Assembly (NCBI RefSeq): GCF_014204985.1
Contig: NZ_JACHMP010000001.1
Location: forward strand, 6,200,001-6,264,000
DNA from: Streptosporangium becharense
GTDB taxonomy: Bacteria > Actinomycetota > Actinomycetes > Streptosporangiales > Streptosporangiaceae
DNA length: 64,000 bases
Reading direction: 5' to 3'
Shown: positions 1-7,014 of the stretch, one piece after another
Position numbering within the stretch: position 1 is the first letter of the stretch
Layout of the letters: each line of letters begins with the position of its first letter
The notes under the pieces: model-generated
The model's database searches: none
What the model was told of the DNA's origin: nothing
What the model saw: only the letters and a program-made list of their open reading frames with translations
Translations under genes and position numbers: made by a program

Positions 1-89
1 TTGCGTCCCCGGGGAGGGGGTGCGATAAAGTTCTACGGACGCCGCCCGATCATGGGGTGGCCCCGGAGCCAGAAGGAGGTGTGGAAAGC

Positions 90-143
90 ATGCGGGTTGT
101 GTTTCTGATCATGCCGTCCATCAACCTCCGGGTGCCCGCCTAG
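90..143 (+). CDS. 17-aa possible leader peptide upstream of rsgA
   Basis: An ATG is followed by 16 sense codons and TAG, and is preceded by a very strong Shine-Dalgarno stretch (AGAAGGAGG at 71-79). The peptide starts MRVVFLIMPS. It ends 45 nt before the TTG chosen for rsgA. No family is recognised. It could be a translated leader that sets access to the rsgA ribosome site, or chance. The strong ribosome site is the only real support. Confidence 0.35.
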   Translation: MRVVFLIMPSINLRVPA

Positions 144-188
144 CGATTCGAGACAGGGGCACCCGGCTTCCCAAAGGGTGTATCCGAA

Positions 189-1310
189 TTGTCTTCGTCA
201 ATCGTTCCGTCTTCTTCGTCCTCTCTCGCCGCACTCGGCTGGGACGACCACTTCGCCGCCGAACTCCCCGGTGACCTGCTGCCCGCCAGGGTGTCACGCG
301 TCGACCGTGGCGCCGCCGAGGTGCTGACGGCCACCGGTCCGGTCCGGGCCCACTACGGTGCCAGGGTGCGGCGTGAGGCCGCGGCCGATCCGGTGGCCCT
401 GCCCTGCGTGGGTGACTGGGTCGGGCTCCGCAGGCTGGCCGAGGGCCGCTACGAGCTGGAGGCGCTCGCTCCTCGGCGTACCGCGTTCGTACGCGGTGGA
501 GTCGCCAGGGTCTCCAGGGGCGGCCTGTCCGGCGACTCGCAGGGGCAGGTCCTCGCCGCCAACGTCGACGTCGTCTTCGTCGCCGAGCCCGCGCTGCACG
601 CCACCGACACCGCCGACCTCGGCCGGATCGAGCGGCTGCTCGCGCTGGCCTGGGAGAGCGGCGCTCAGCCCGTGGTGCTCGTCACCAAGGCCGACCTCGT
701 CAAGGAAAGCCTGGAGTTCCTGATGGGCGAGGTCGCCGCCGTCGCCCCGGGAGTCGACGCGCACGCCATCTCCTCCCTCCGCGGGGAGGGGGTCGACGTC
801 GTCCAGGGCTACCTGCGGGGTGCGCGGACCGCGGTGGTGCTCGGCGCCTCGGGCGCCGGCAAGTCCACGCTCGTCAACGCGCTGGCCGGGGTGGAGGTGA
901 TGGAGACCCAGCAGGTCAGGGCCGGCGACGGCCGGGGACGCCACACCACCGTCCACCGTGAGCTCATCGTGCTCGCGGGCGGGGGCCTCGTCATCGACAC
1001 GCCGGGGATCCGCCGCATCGGTCTGTACGACATGAACGACGGCGTGGACATGGTCTTCGCCGACCTGGAGGAGCTCGCGGAGAGGTGCCGGTTCGCCGAC
1101 TGCCGCCACGACGGTGAGCCGGGCTGCGCGGTGCTCGCCGCGATCGAGGACGGCACGCTTCCGGAGCGGCGGCTGGAGAGCTGGAGGAAGCTTCAGCGGG
1201 AGGCGGCCTGGATCGCGTCCAGGAGTGACGCGCGGCTCCGCAAGGAGATGCAGAACAAGTGGAAGATCATCCACAAGGAGATGCGGAAGGCCGGTCGTAA
1301 CCGGCCTTGA
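189..1310 (+). CDS. rsgA: Ribosome small-subunit-dependent GTPase A (RsgA/YjeQ)
   Basis: RsgA is a cytoplasmic circularly permuted GTPase that checks late assembly of the 30S ribosomal subunit. The 373-residue product shows the permuted order of G motifs: G4 (TKAD near residue 166), then the P-loop GASGAGKST from residue 219, then G3 DTPG at 270-273. The C-terminal zinc knuckle is present as C300, C305, H307 and C313 (C-x4-C-x-H-x5-C). An N-terminal OB-fold-like region precedes the GTPase. The TTG start is supported by AAAGGG about 9 nt upstream; no better in-frame ATG lies nearby. The gene converges with the WhiB-like gene. Length and motifs are normal for the family. Confidence 0.95.
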   Translation: MSSSIVPSSSSSLAALGWDDHFAAELPGDLLPARVSRVDRGAAEVLTATGPVRAHYGARVRREAAADPVALPCVGDWVGLRRLAEGRYELEALAPRRTAFVRGGVARVSRGGLSGDSQGQVLAANVDVVFVAEPALHATDTADLGRIERLLALAWESGAQPVVLVTKADLVKESLEFLMGEVAAVAPGVDAHAISSLRGEGVDVVQGYLRGARTAVVLGASGAGKSTLVNALAGVEVMETQQVRAGDGRGRHTTVHRELIVLAGGGLVIDTPGIRRIGLYDMNDGVDMVFADLEELAERCRFADCRHDGEPGCAVLAAIEDGTLPERRLESWRKLQREAAWIASRSDARLRKEMQNKWKIIHKEMRKAGRNRP

Positions 1311-1322
1311 CGGGTGAGAAGT

Positions 1323-1416
1323 GCCCGCCGGGCGGCTGCCTCCGACAAGGCGCCGCACCGGCGGGCCCCGACAGAACGACGTGTGATCCCGCAGGGGATC
1401 GTCGCGAGATCACACG
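1323..1416. terminator. Convergent terminator region between rsgA and the WhiB-like gene
   Basis: Two inverted repeats fill the gap: a 9-bp stem at 1323-1331/1358-1366 and a 9-bp stem at 1380-1388/1408-1416. The second encloses a smaller GATCCC/GGGATC hairpin at 1385-1390/1395-1400. Neither has a T tract, as is usual in GC-rich actinobacteria. The position between convergent genes supports a two-way terminator. Confidence 0.45.
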
Positions 1417-1445
1417 CGAGGGGAAAGCCGGGTGGAGGTACTTGC

Positions 1446-1760
1446 TCAGGCGACGGCGCTGATGCCGGCGCTCGCGGCGCGGCGCATGCGACGGCGACGC
1501 TCGGAGGCGCGCTCGTCCTCGTTCAGACCGCCCCAGGTGCCGTACTTCTCCGGACGGGAGAGCGCGTAGTCAAGACACTCGGCGCGGACGGGGCACTGGG
1601 CACAGATCGCCTTGGCCTTACGCTCGCGGATGTCACGCTCGGGCTGACGCTCGCCGTCGGGACCGAAGAAGAGCACGAGGTCCTCGCCCCGGCACGCGGC
1701 GTCATCCTGCCATCCCCAGCTGGGCCGAGGCCGGGCGGTCTGCCGACGTACCTGAGACAT
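1446..1760 (-). CDS. WhiB-like (Wbl) iron-sulfur transcriptional regulator
   Basis: Wbl proteins are small actinobacterial DNA-binding factors that hold a 4Fe-4S cluster and work with the primary sigma factor in development, redox or antibiotic responses. The 104-residue product has the four cluster cysteines C23, C53, C56 and C62 (C-x29-C-x2-C-x5-C). It has the turn motif GTWGGL at 74-79 in place of the usual GVWGG, then a basic tail rich in RR (about residues 87-94) for DNA contact. FFGPDGER near residue 31 resembles the WhiB3/WhiD branch, but I cannot assign a specific paralogue. It is a single gene, convergent with rsgA. Confidence 0.93.
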   Translation of the reverse strand: MSQVRRQTARPRPSWGWQDDAACRGEDLVLFFGPDGERQPERDIRERKAKAICAQCPVRAECLDYALSRPEKYGTWGGLNEDERASERRRRMRRAASAGISAVA

Positions 1761-1803
1761 GAGAAAACCACCTTATAGTGAGAAGGTATCCGGGTTGATG
1801 CCG

Positions 1804-1836
1804 CGTTGGACGTTTATGACGTCCCTGGGTCCAACG
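1804..1836 (-). terminator. Inverted repeat downstream of the sucrase/ferredoxin-like gene
   Basis: CGTTGGAC at 1804-1811 pairs perfectly with GTCCAACG at 1829-1836. It lies just past the stop of the leftward gene at 1865 and upstream of the WhiB-like start, so it may be a terminator or an operator for the WhiB-like promoter. Confidence 0.4.
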
Positions 1837-1864
1837 CCTGGCTTGGCCGTGATGTTCCCTCAGG

Positions 1865-2812
1865 TCAGATCAGCGCGGACGTGGCGTGCAGCACAGGCGT
1901 CAGCCTGTCCAGCGTGACCAGCCGGTAGGTAGTGATCGTCTCGGCGCAAGCCATACCACATGGCGTTTTCAACGTCATGGGTTCAACCACTACCCGAAAA
2001 CGAGCGCCATTACCGCGCACAAATGCCTCGGTAACGGCGCCGTCCGACCTGGAGGATTCCACGGCCACTCCGCCGACCGAGAGTTCGCCCGTATGGATGC
2101 GGACGAAATGCTCGGCAGCCTGCAGTGGCTCAGGGATGCCTGCGCGTCCCCGGAAACGGTCGAGGATGACCTCACCGGACCGGTACGCATCTGCTGCCGC
2201 GAGCGCAGCAGCTTGAGACATGCTGCCGTAGTAAAGCCCGTGTGGCAAGCACACGAGGTTGGCGGCGTATCGATCGCCGCCGACATGTGACGTTTCCCAT
2301 ACTCTGTCGGGCAGAATCTCGGCCAGCGACCGGGCGAGGGGAAGCCCAATGCGGGCGCAGCACGCGTTGCGCTTGGCATGCGTGCAGACCAGGAAAACCG
2401 GCTCCTTCACAAGTATGCAGGACTCGGGGACCACTCCGGCCACCACGCTGTCAAGGTCAAGATCGTCCGGACCTGCGATGACGCCCTCGGCCATCCACGG
2501 CTCGGCGGCCGCGGAGTCGGCGACCATGACGTGGATGCCGCCGTTCACCGGCTTTCTGTGCCCGGGTCGGCGGATGAGCTGCGGCCGGATGCCGAGTGTG
2601 GTAGCCCGTTTGATGAGGATGTGAATTTCCTCAGGGAGGCGGCATTCCTCCAGGCGTGCGGCCCAGGGGCCGGAGTGCTCGACGAGGAGCCAGAAGCGGG
2701 CCCCGACCGTGGCGCTGGCGTGGACCGGTAGCTCGCCGGTGTGGCAGCCCGCCGGGTGCGTGCAGCCTCTGGCCGGTGCGGCCGGTTCGGTCGGCGCGTT
2801 CCCCGTGATCAC
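1865..2812 (-). CDS. Sucrase/ferredoxin-like family protein (thioredoxin-like ferredoxin)
   Basis: The 315-residue product matches the Suc_Fer-like family, which carries a C-terminal thioredoxin-fold [2Fe-2S] ferredoxin-type domain. Visible family features are VCTHAKRNACC (C143 and C151/C152), then a VGGDRYAANLVCLPHG-like segment near residue 178. C17 and C23 lie in the N-terminal region. The GTG start has a G-rich ribosome site (GGGGGG) a few bases upstream. The enzymatic role of the family is poorly defined; a redox role is likely. The DtxR/IdeR-type box 19 nt upstream points to iron-starvation control, so a role in iron acquisition, such as reduction of ferric siderophores, is a reasonable inference rather than an observation. 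Confidence 0.8.
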   Translation of the reverse strand: MITGNAPTEPAAPARGCTHPAGCHTGELPVHASATVGARFWLLVEHSGPWAARLEECRLPEEIHILIKRATTLGIRPQLIRRPGHRKPVNGGIHVMVADSAAAEPWMAEGVIAGPDDLDLDSVVAGVVPESCILVKEPVFLVCTHAKRNACCARIGLPLARSLAEILPDRVWETSHVGGDRYAANLVCLPHGLYYGSMSQAAALAAADAYRSGEVILDRFRGRAGIPEPLQAAEHFVRIHTGELSVGGVAVESSRSDGAVTEAFVRGNGARFRVVVEPMTLKTPCGMACAETITTYRLVTLDRLTPVLHATSALI

Positions 2813-2830
2813 TTGCCCCCCTGTTTCAAC

Positions 2831-2849
2831 TTAGGTAAGTCTAACCTAA
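2831..2849 (-). promoter_or_regulatory. DtxR/IdeR-type iron box
   Basis: TTAGGTAAGTCTAACCTAA is a 19-bp imperfect palindrome. It differs at only two positions from the classic DtxR/IdeR consensus TTAGGTTAGGCTAACCTAA. It ends 19 nt before the start codon of the sucrase/ferredoxin-like gene, where a bound repressor would block transcription when iron is plentiful. Confidence 0.85.
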
Positions 2850-2940
2850 TGGCTACTTCCCTCTGTCGTCGGGAGTAAAAATGGGAAATTCGGGGTATAT
2901 AGCTGAACTTTTCTGATCTTGGGCGGCTAGCCGTTCGACC

Positions 2941-2978
2941 CGCCGTGGTCAAGGGCCGAACGGCCCTTGACCACGGCG
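2941..2978 (-). terminator. Strong hairpin downstream of glpD
   Basis: A perfect 18-bp inverted repeat (2941-2958 with 2961-2978) has only two bases between its arms. It lies 140 nt past the glpD stop. No T tract follows, but its length and position make it the likely terminator of the tetR-glpD operon. Confidence 0.65.
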
Positions 2979-3118
2979 TCCCCGGTCTGTCGCCGTCGAT
3001 TCCCGGGCGGGGACGGGTCAACCACCGGAGCGCCGCCCGGGAGGGCGGGCGGTGGGGCGGCGGAAGCGCGGAGGGCGGAAGCGCGGCGGGGCGGCGGCAC
3101 CTCAGGGGGTGACGCGGG

Positions 3119-4630
3119 TCAGGCCGGCCGGTAGTCCAGGGCGGCGCGGGCGGCGGGAAGCGCGGCCTCGCGGTCCTCAGGGACCAGGCCGATCCGGGTC
3201 CGCCGGTCGAGCAGGTCGTCCACGTCCAGCGCGCCTTCGTGCCTGACCGCCCAGACCAGCTCGGCCCCCGTCACCCCGGTGGGCCCCGGCTCGGCCAGCC
3301 AGGGCTCCGCGGCCATCAGCGCCCGCACGGCGCCGGCCTCGCCCCCGTAACGTCCCGTCAGCCGGTCGGGGGCTCCGCGCTCCGCGCCGGCGGCTCCGAC
3401 CAGGGGGAGGCGGGCCGTACGGCTGGGCCCCGCGTCCAGCCCGCCGACCGACACCGCCCGGTCCACCGCCTCCTCGGCCATCCGCCGGTAGGTGGTCAGT
3501 TTGCCGCCCACCACCGTCACCACCCCGTCGCGCGAGGTGAGCAGCGCGTGCTTCCTCGACAGGTCGGCGGTACGGCCCTCGGCGGCCAGGAGCGGCCGGA
3601 GCCCGGCGTACGCGCCGGCGACGTCCGCGCGCCGCAACGGCGTCTCCAGCACCGAGTTGAGGACGCCGAGCAGGAAGGTGACGTCCTGCTCCGGGGCCTG
3701 CGGCACGTCCGGGACGGGGCCGTCCACCGGCTCGTCGGTGAGACCCACGTAGATCCGGCCGTCGGGCTGGGGGAGTACGAGGGCGAACCGGTTGCCCTCA
3801 CCGGGGATCGGCACGTGCAGCCCGGCCGTCAGACCCGGCAGCGTCCGGGGCCGCAGGACCAGGTGCGTGCCGCGGGAGGGACGGATCCGGACGCCCGGAT
3901 GCAGGCCCGCGGCCCAGACCCCGGTGGCGTTGACCACCGTCCTGGCCCGGATCGCGAAGGAGTCGCCGGTGAGCTCGTCCCGGACCTGAGCCCCGTCGCC
4001 GGTCACCTCCAGGGCACGACAGCGGGTCAGCACCCGCGCACCCAGGGCCGCGGCGGTCCTGGCCAGCGCGACGACCAGGCGTGCGTCGTCGGTCAGCCGC
4101 CCGTCCCAGGAGAGCAGCGCGCCGCGCAGCCCCCGCCGGTCCAGCGGCGCGGCCAGGGCCAGTGCCCGCGCGGCGGGGATCCGCGCGGGGCCGGGCAGCA
4201 GGCGCCGGGGGGTGCGCGCCGCCGCCCGCAGCCCGTCGCCGATCCGGTAGCCCGCCATCACCAGCGCCTCCCGGCGGCGGGAGACCGCCGGGCCCAGCGG
4301 CAGCAGGTACGGCTGTGCCCGCACCAGGTGCGGCGCGGTGCGGCCGAGCAGGATCCCGCGCTCCACCGCGCTCTCGTAGGCCACCCCCACCTGCCCCCTG
4401 GCCAGGTAGCGCAGCCCGCCGTGGATCATCTTGGAGCTCCACCGGGAGGTGCCGAACGCCAGGTCGTGGGCGTCGATCGCGGCGACCGTCAGGCCCCGGG
4501 AGGCGGCGTCGAGCGCGGCTCCGGCGCCGGTGGCGCCCAGCCCCACCACCAGCACGTCCACCACCAGGTCGCGGACCTCGGCCAGCTCCCGCGAGCGGCG
4601 GGCGGCGTTGAGGGAGGAGTTCAAGGGCAC
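3119..4630 (-). CDS. glpD: Glycerol-3-phosphate dehydrogenase (FAD), GlpD1-type
   Basis: Membrane-associated FAD enzyme that oxidises sn-glycerol 3-phosphate to dihydroxyacetone phosphate and passes electrons to the quinone pool. The 503-residue product has the dinucleotide motif GLGATG from residue 30, then SRWSSKMIHGGLRYLARG typical of the family, a second FAD-contact segment VVNATGVWA, and VVGGKLTTYR near the C-terminal region. It closely resembles M. tuberculosis GlpD1. The GTG at 4630 (GGAAAGG ribosome site 5 nt upstream) gives MPLNSSLNAARR; a TTG at 4624 overlapping the tetR stop as TTGA is equally possible. The start overlaps the end of tetR, so the two genes are translationally coupled. 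The long N-terminal reading-frame extension back to 4990 is not used. Confidence 0.92.
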   Translation of the reverse strand: MPLNSSLNAARRSRELAEVRDLVVDVLVVGLGATGAGAALDAASRGLTVAAIDAHDLAFGTSRWSSKMIHGGLRYLARGQVGVAYESAVERGILLGRTAPHLVRAQPYLLPLGPAVSRRREALVMAGYRIGDGLRAAARTPRRLLPGPARIPAARALALAAPLDRRGLRGALLSWDGRLTDDARLVVALARTAAALGARVLTRCRALEVTGDGAQVRDELTGDSFAIRARTVVNATGVWAAGLHPGVRIRPSRGTHLVLRPRTLPGLTAGLHVPIPGEGNRFALVLPQPDGRIYVGLTDEPVDGPVPDVPQAPEQDVTFLLGVLNSVLETPLRRADVAGAYAGLRPLLAAEGRTADLSRKHALLTSRDGVVTVVGGKLTTYRRMAEEAVDRAVSVGGLDAGPSRTARLPLVGAAGAERGAPDRLTGRYGGEAGAVRALMAAEPWLAEPGPTGVTGAELVWAVRHEGALDVDDLLDRRTRIGLVPEDREAALPAARAALDYRPA

Positions 4631-5187
4631 AGGTACCTTTCCAGGAGCGTGGCGAGTTCCGCGTCCAGGTCGTCCTGGGTGGCGGGGCCGAGCATGGTGC
4701 GTCCGGACAGCAGGAACGACTGGGCGGTCAGCAGCACCGCCCCGGCCAGGGTCGCCGGGTCGCCGGGGCGTACGGTCCCGCGCTCCTGGCCCCGGGCGAT
4801 CGCCGACCCCACCAGCGCGAGCATGGCCTCGTGGCTGGAGCCGCGCCGGTCGAGCAGGTAGGGCAGCAGCAGCTCCGGGTCGACCTCGACGATCTTCCGC
4901 CAGAGCGGGTGGTCGCGCAGTTCCCGCACCACCGACACCGCCGCGGTGACCGGGTCCTCGTCGGCGAAGCGTCCCGCGACGCGCACCCACTCGCGGGTCA
5001 TCAGGTCGGTGACGAGGCTGCGTACGTCGGGCCAGCGGCGGTAGATCGTCATGCGCGACAATCCCGCCCGGCGGGCCACGTCGGTGAGCGTGGCGCGCCT
5101 GACCCCGACGGCGAGGACCACCTCGCGGGCGGCGTCGAGCACGCGGTCCACACCCTCATCGGGCGGATTGTTACGAGTGGACGGCAT
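4621..5187 (-). CDS. TetR-family transcriptional regulator
   Basis: 188-residue product with an N-terminal helix-turn-helix of TetR type: TLTDVARRAGLSRMTIYRRW at about residues 34-53. The C-terminal ligand-binding half is divergent, with no identifiable effector. The gene is co-transcribed with glpD by overlap and diverges from the FAD oxidase gene with only 16 nt between the chosen start codons. It therefore very likely controls both directions. The same regulator/glpD/flavoprotein arrangement is known in M. tuberculosis (Rv2249c-Rv2251). The inducer could be a glycerolipid or fatty-acid derivative; this is inference. Confidence 0.85.
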   Translation of the reverse strand: MPSTRNNPPDEGVDRVLDAAREVVLAVGVRRATLTDVARRAGLSRMTIYRRWPDVRSLVTDLMTREWVRVAGRFADEDPVTAAVSVVRELRDHPLWRKIVEVDPELLLPYLLDRRGSSHEAMLALVGSAIARGQERGTVRPGDPATLAGAVLLTAQSFLLSGRTMLGPATQDDLDAELATLLERYLCP

Positions 5188-5203
5188 ATGTCACAGTGTA
5201 GAG

Positions 5204-6811
5204 GTGGAAACTCCGACGAGCACCGCCGAACCCATGCTCTGGTCCGGCTGGGGAGACCCGGCCAGGGCCGCCGAACTCCCCGAACCGGTCCGCACGCTGC
5301 TCCACGACATGCTGGGCGTGCGCCCGCCGCAGACCCCGGCCGTGAGCCTCGGTGAGGTGCGGTTGCCCGCCGCGAGCCTGCCCGAGCACGTCCTCGCCGA
5401 GCTGCGCGGCGTCGTCGGCACCGGTCACGTGCGCTCCGACGACGAGGCCCGCGTCCGCCACACCCGGGGCAAGTCCACGCCCGACCTGATGCGGATGCGC
5501 GCCGGAGACGGCTCGGACGCGCCCGACGCCGTGGTGCTGCCCGGCTCCCACCGGGAGGTCCTGGACGTGCTGCGGGTCTGCGCCGGCCACCGGGTCGCGG
5601 TGGTCCCCTTCGGCGGCGGCACCTCGGTGGTCGGCGGCCTGGTCGCCTCTCGCCGGGGCTTCGCCGGCGTCGTCGCGCTGGACCTGGCCCGGCTCGACCG
5701 GCTGGTGGCGGTCGACACCGACTCGATGGTCGCGGAACTGGAGCCGGGGCTGCGTGCCCCGCAGGCCGAACGGCTCCTGGCCGGGCACGGTCTCACCCTC
5801 GGCCACTTCCCCCAGTCGTTCGAGTACGCCACCCTCGGCGGGTTCGCCGCCGCCCGCTCCAGCGGCCAGGCCTCGGCGGGGTACGGCCGCTTCGACGACA
5901 TGGTCGTCGGCATGACGGTGGCCACCCCGCGCGGCACCCTCGACCTCGGCCGGGCCCCCAGGTCCGCCGCCGGGCCCGACCTGCGCCAGCTGGTCCTCGG
6001 CTCCGAAGGCGCCTTCGGAGTGATCACCTCCCTGCGGCTCCGTGTGCGGCGGGCCCCGCAGGAGCGGGTCTACGAGGGCTGGCGGTTCGAGTCGTTCGCC
6101 GCGGGCTCGGCGGCGCTGCGGCGGCTCGCTCAGGAGGACGCCCTGCCCACGGTGCTCCGCCTGTCGGACGAGACGGAGACGATGGTCGGCCTGGCCAGGC
6201 CTGACCGGGCCGGCGTCCTGACCTCGGACACGGGCTGCCTGGCCGTCACGGGGTACGAGGGCACCGCCACGCGGACGCGCGAGCTCCGGGAGCGGGCCGC
6301 CGCCGTGCTGGCGGAGCTCGGCGGCGTCCCCCTCGGCCCGGAACCCGGCGAGTCGTGGACCCGGGGCCGCTACTCCGCGCCTTACCTGCGCGACTCGCTC
6401 CTGGCCGCCGGCGCGACCGTGGAGACGCTGGAGACGGCCGGGTTCTGGTCCGGCCTGCCCCGGCTCTACGACGCCGTACGGCTGGCGTTGCGCGACTCGC
6501 TCGGCTCACCGCTGGTGATGTGCCACATCTCCCACGTGTACGGCACCGGTGCCTCGCTCTACTTCACGGTCGTCACCGCGCAGAGCGACGACCCCCTCGC
6601 CCAGTGGGCGGCGGCCAAACGGTCGGTGAACGACGCGATCCTCCGGGCGGGCGGCACGATCTCGCACCACCACGGCGTCGGACGCGACCACCGGGAGGCG
6701 TACGCCGCCGAGGTGGGGGAGCTGGGGGTGGAGATCCTGCGCGGGGTCAAGGAGCGCCTCGACCCCGCCGGCATCCTCAACCCGGGCGTCCTGGTCCCAC
6801 CGCGGAACTGA
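5204..6811 (+). CDS. FAD-binding oxidase, alkylglycerone-phosphate synthase-like
   Basis: 535-residue flavoprotein of the VAO/PCMH fold. The FAD-binding PFGGGTSVVGG loop is at about residues 138-148, and GSEGAFGVITSLRLRV follows near residue 266. The late motif ISHHHGVGRDH carries the histidine cluster that marks AGPS-type enzymes, which swap the acyl chain of acyl-dihydroxyacetone phosphate for a fatty alcohol to give the ether bond. The start is uncertain: GTG at 5204 gives METPTSTAEP, and an ATG at 5234 gives MLWSGWGDP, which fits the usual family N-terminus. The substrate in actinobacteria is unproven. Its divergence from glpD, which makes dihydroxyacetone phosphate, fits a glycerolipid role. 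Confidence 0.85.
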   Translation: METPTSTAEPMLWSGWGDPARAAELPEPVRTLLHDMLGVRPPQTPAVSLGEVRLPAASLPEHVLAELRGVVGTGHVRSDDEARVRHTRGKSTPDLMRMRAGDGSDAPDAVVLPGSHREVLDVLRVCAGHRVAVVPFGGGTSVVGGLVASRRGFAGVVALDLARLDRLVAVDTDSMVAELEPGLRAPQAERLLAGHGLTLGHFPQSFEYATLGGFAAARSSGQASAGYGRFDDMVVGMTVATPRGTLDLGRAPRSAAGPDLRQLVLGSEGAFGVITSLRLRVRRAPQERVYEGWRFESFAAGSAALRRLAQEDALPTVLRLSDETETMVGLARPDRAGVLTSDTGCLAVTGYEGTATRTRELRERAAAVLAELGGVPLGPEPGESWTRGRYSAPYLRDSLLAAGATVETLETAGFWSGLPRLYDAVRLALRDSLGSPLVMCHISHVYGTGASLYFTVVTAQSDDPLAQWAAAKRSVNDAILRAGGTISHHHGVGRDHREAYAAEVGELGVEILRGVKERLDPAGILNPGVLVPPRN

Positions 6812-6892
6812 AGGCGCGGCGCTCCCGGAGCCGTCTACTCGAACCGGCTCCCCGCGGGCCCGGGCACCCCACGGCCCGCCACGCCCCGCCCC

Positions 6893-6942
6893 GGCCGTCC
6901 GGTCCACCGGCCCTGGCCGTCCAGGCCACCGGACGGCCAGGG
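6893..6942 (+). terminator. Overlapping hairpins downstream of the FAD oxidase
   Basis: GGCCGTCCGGT (6893-6903) pairs with ACCGGACGGCC (6928-6938). CCCTGGCCGTCC (6911-6922) pairs perfectly with GGACGGCCAGGG (6931-6942). The two structures share the same right arm and cannot form together. The location after the stop at 6811 suggests a terminator. Confidence 0.45.
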
Positions 6943-7014
6943 CTCCCGGTTCCGGCGGCGGGGCAGCCCGGCTTCCCCGAGACGGGTGCGTCTTCCTAAG
7001 ATCATTGCAAAGAT

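Noticed and set aside
2809..3021. 70-codon leftward ORF
   Set aside because: It crosses the iron box and terminator hairpin and resembles no protein.
4624..4990. N-terminal extension of glpD
   Set aside because: It would overlap almost the whole tetR gene, and the GlpD1 family starts at the LNAARR segment.
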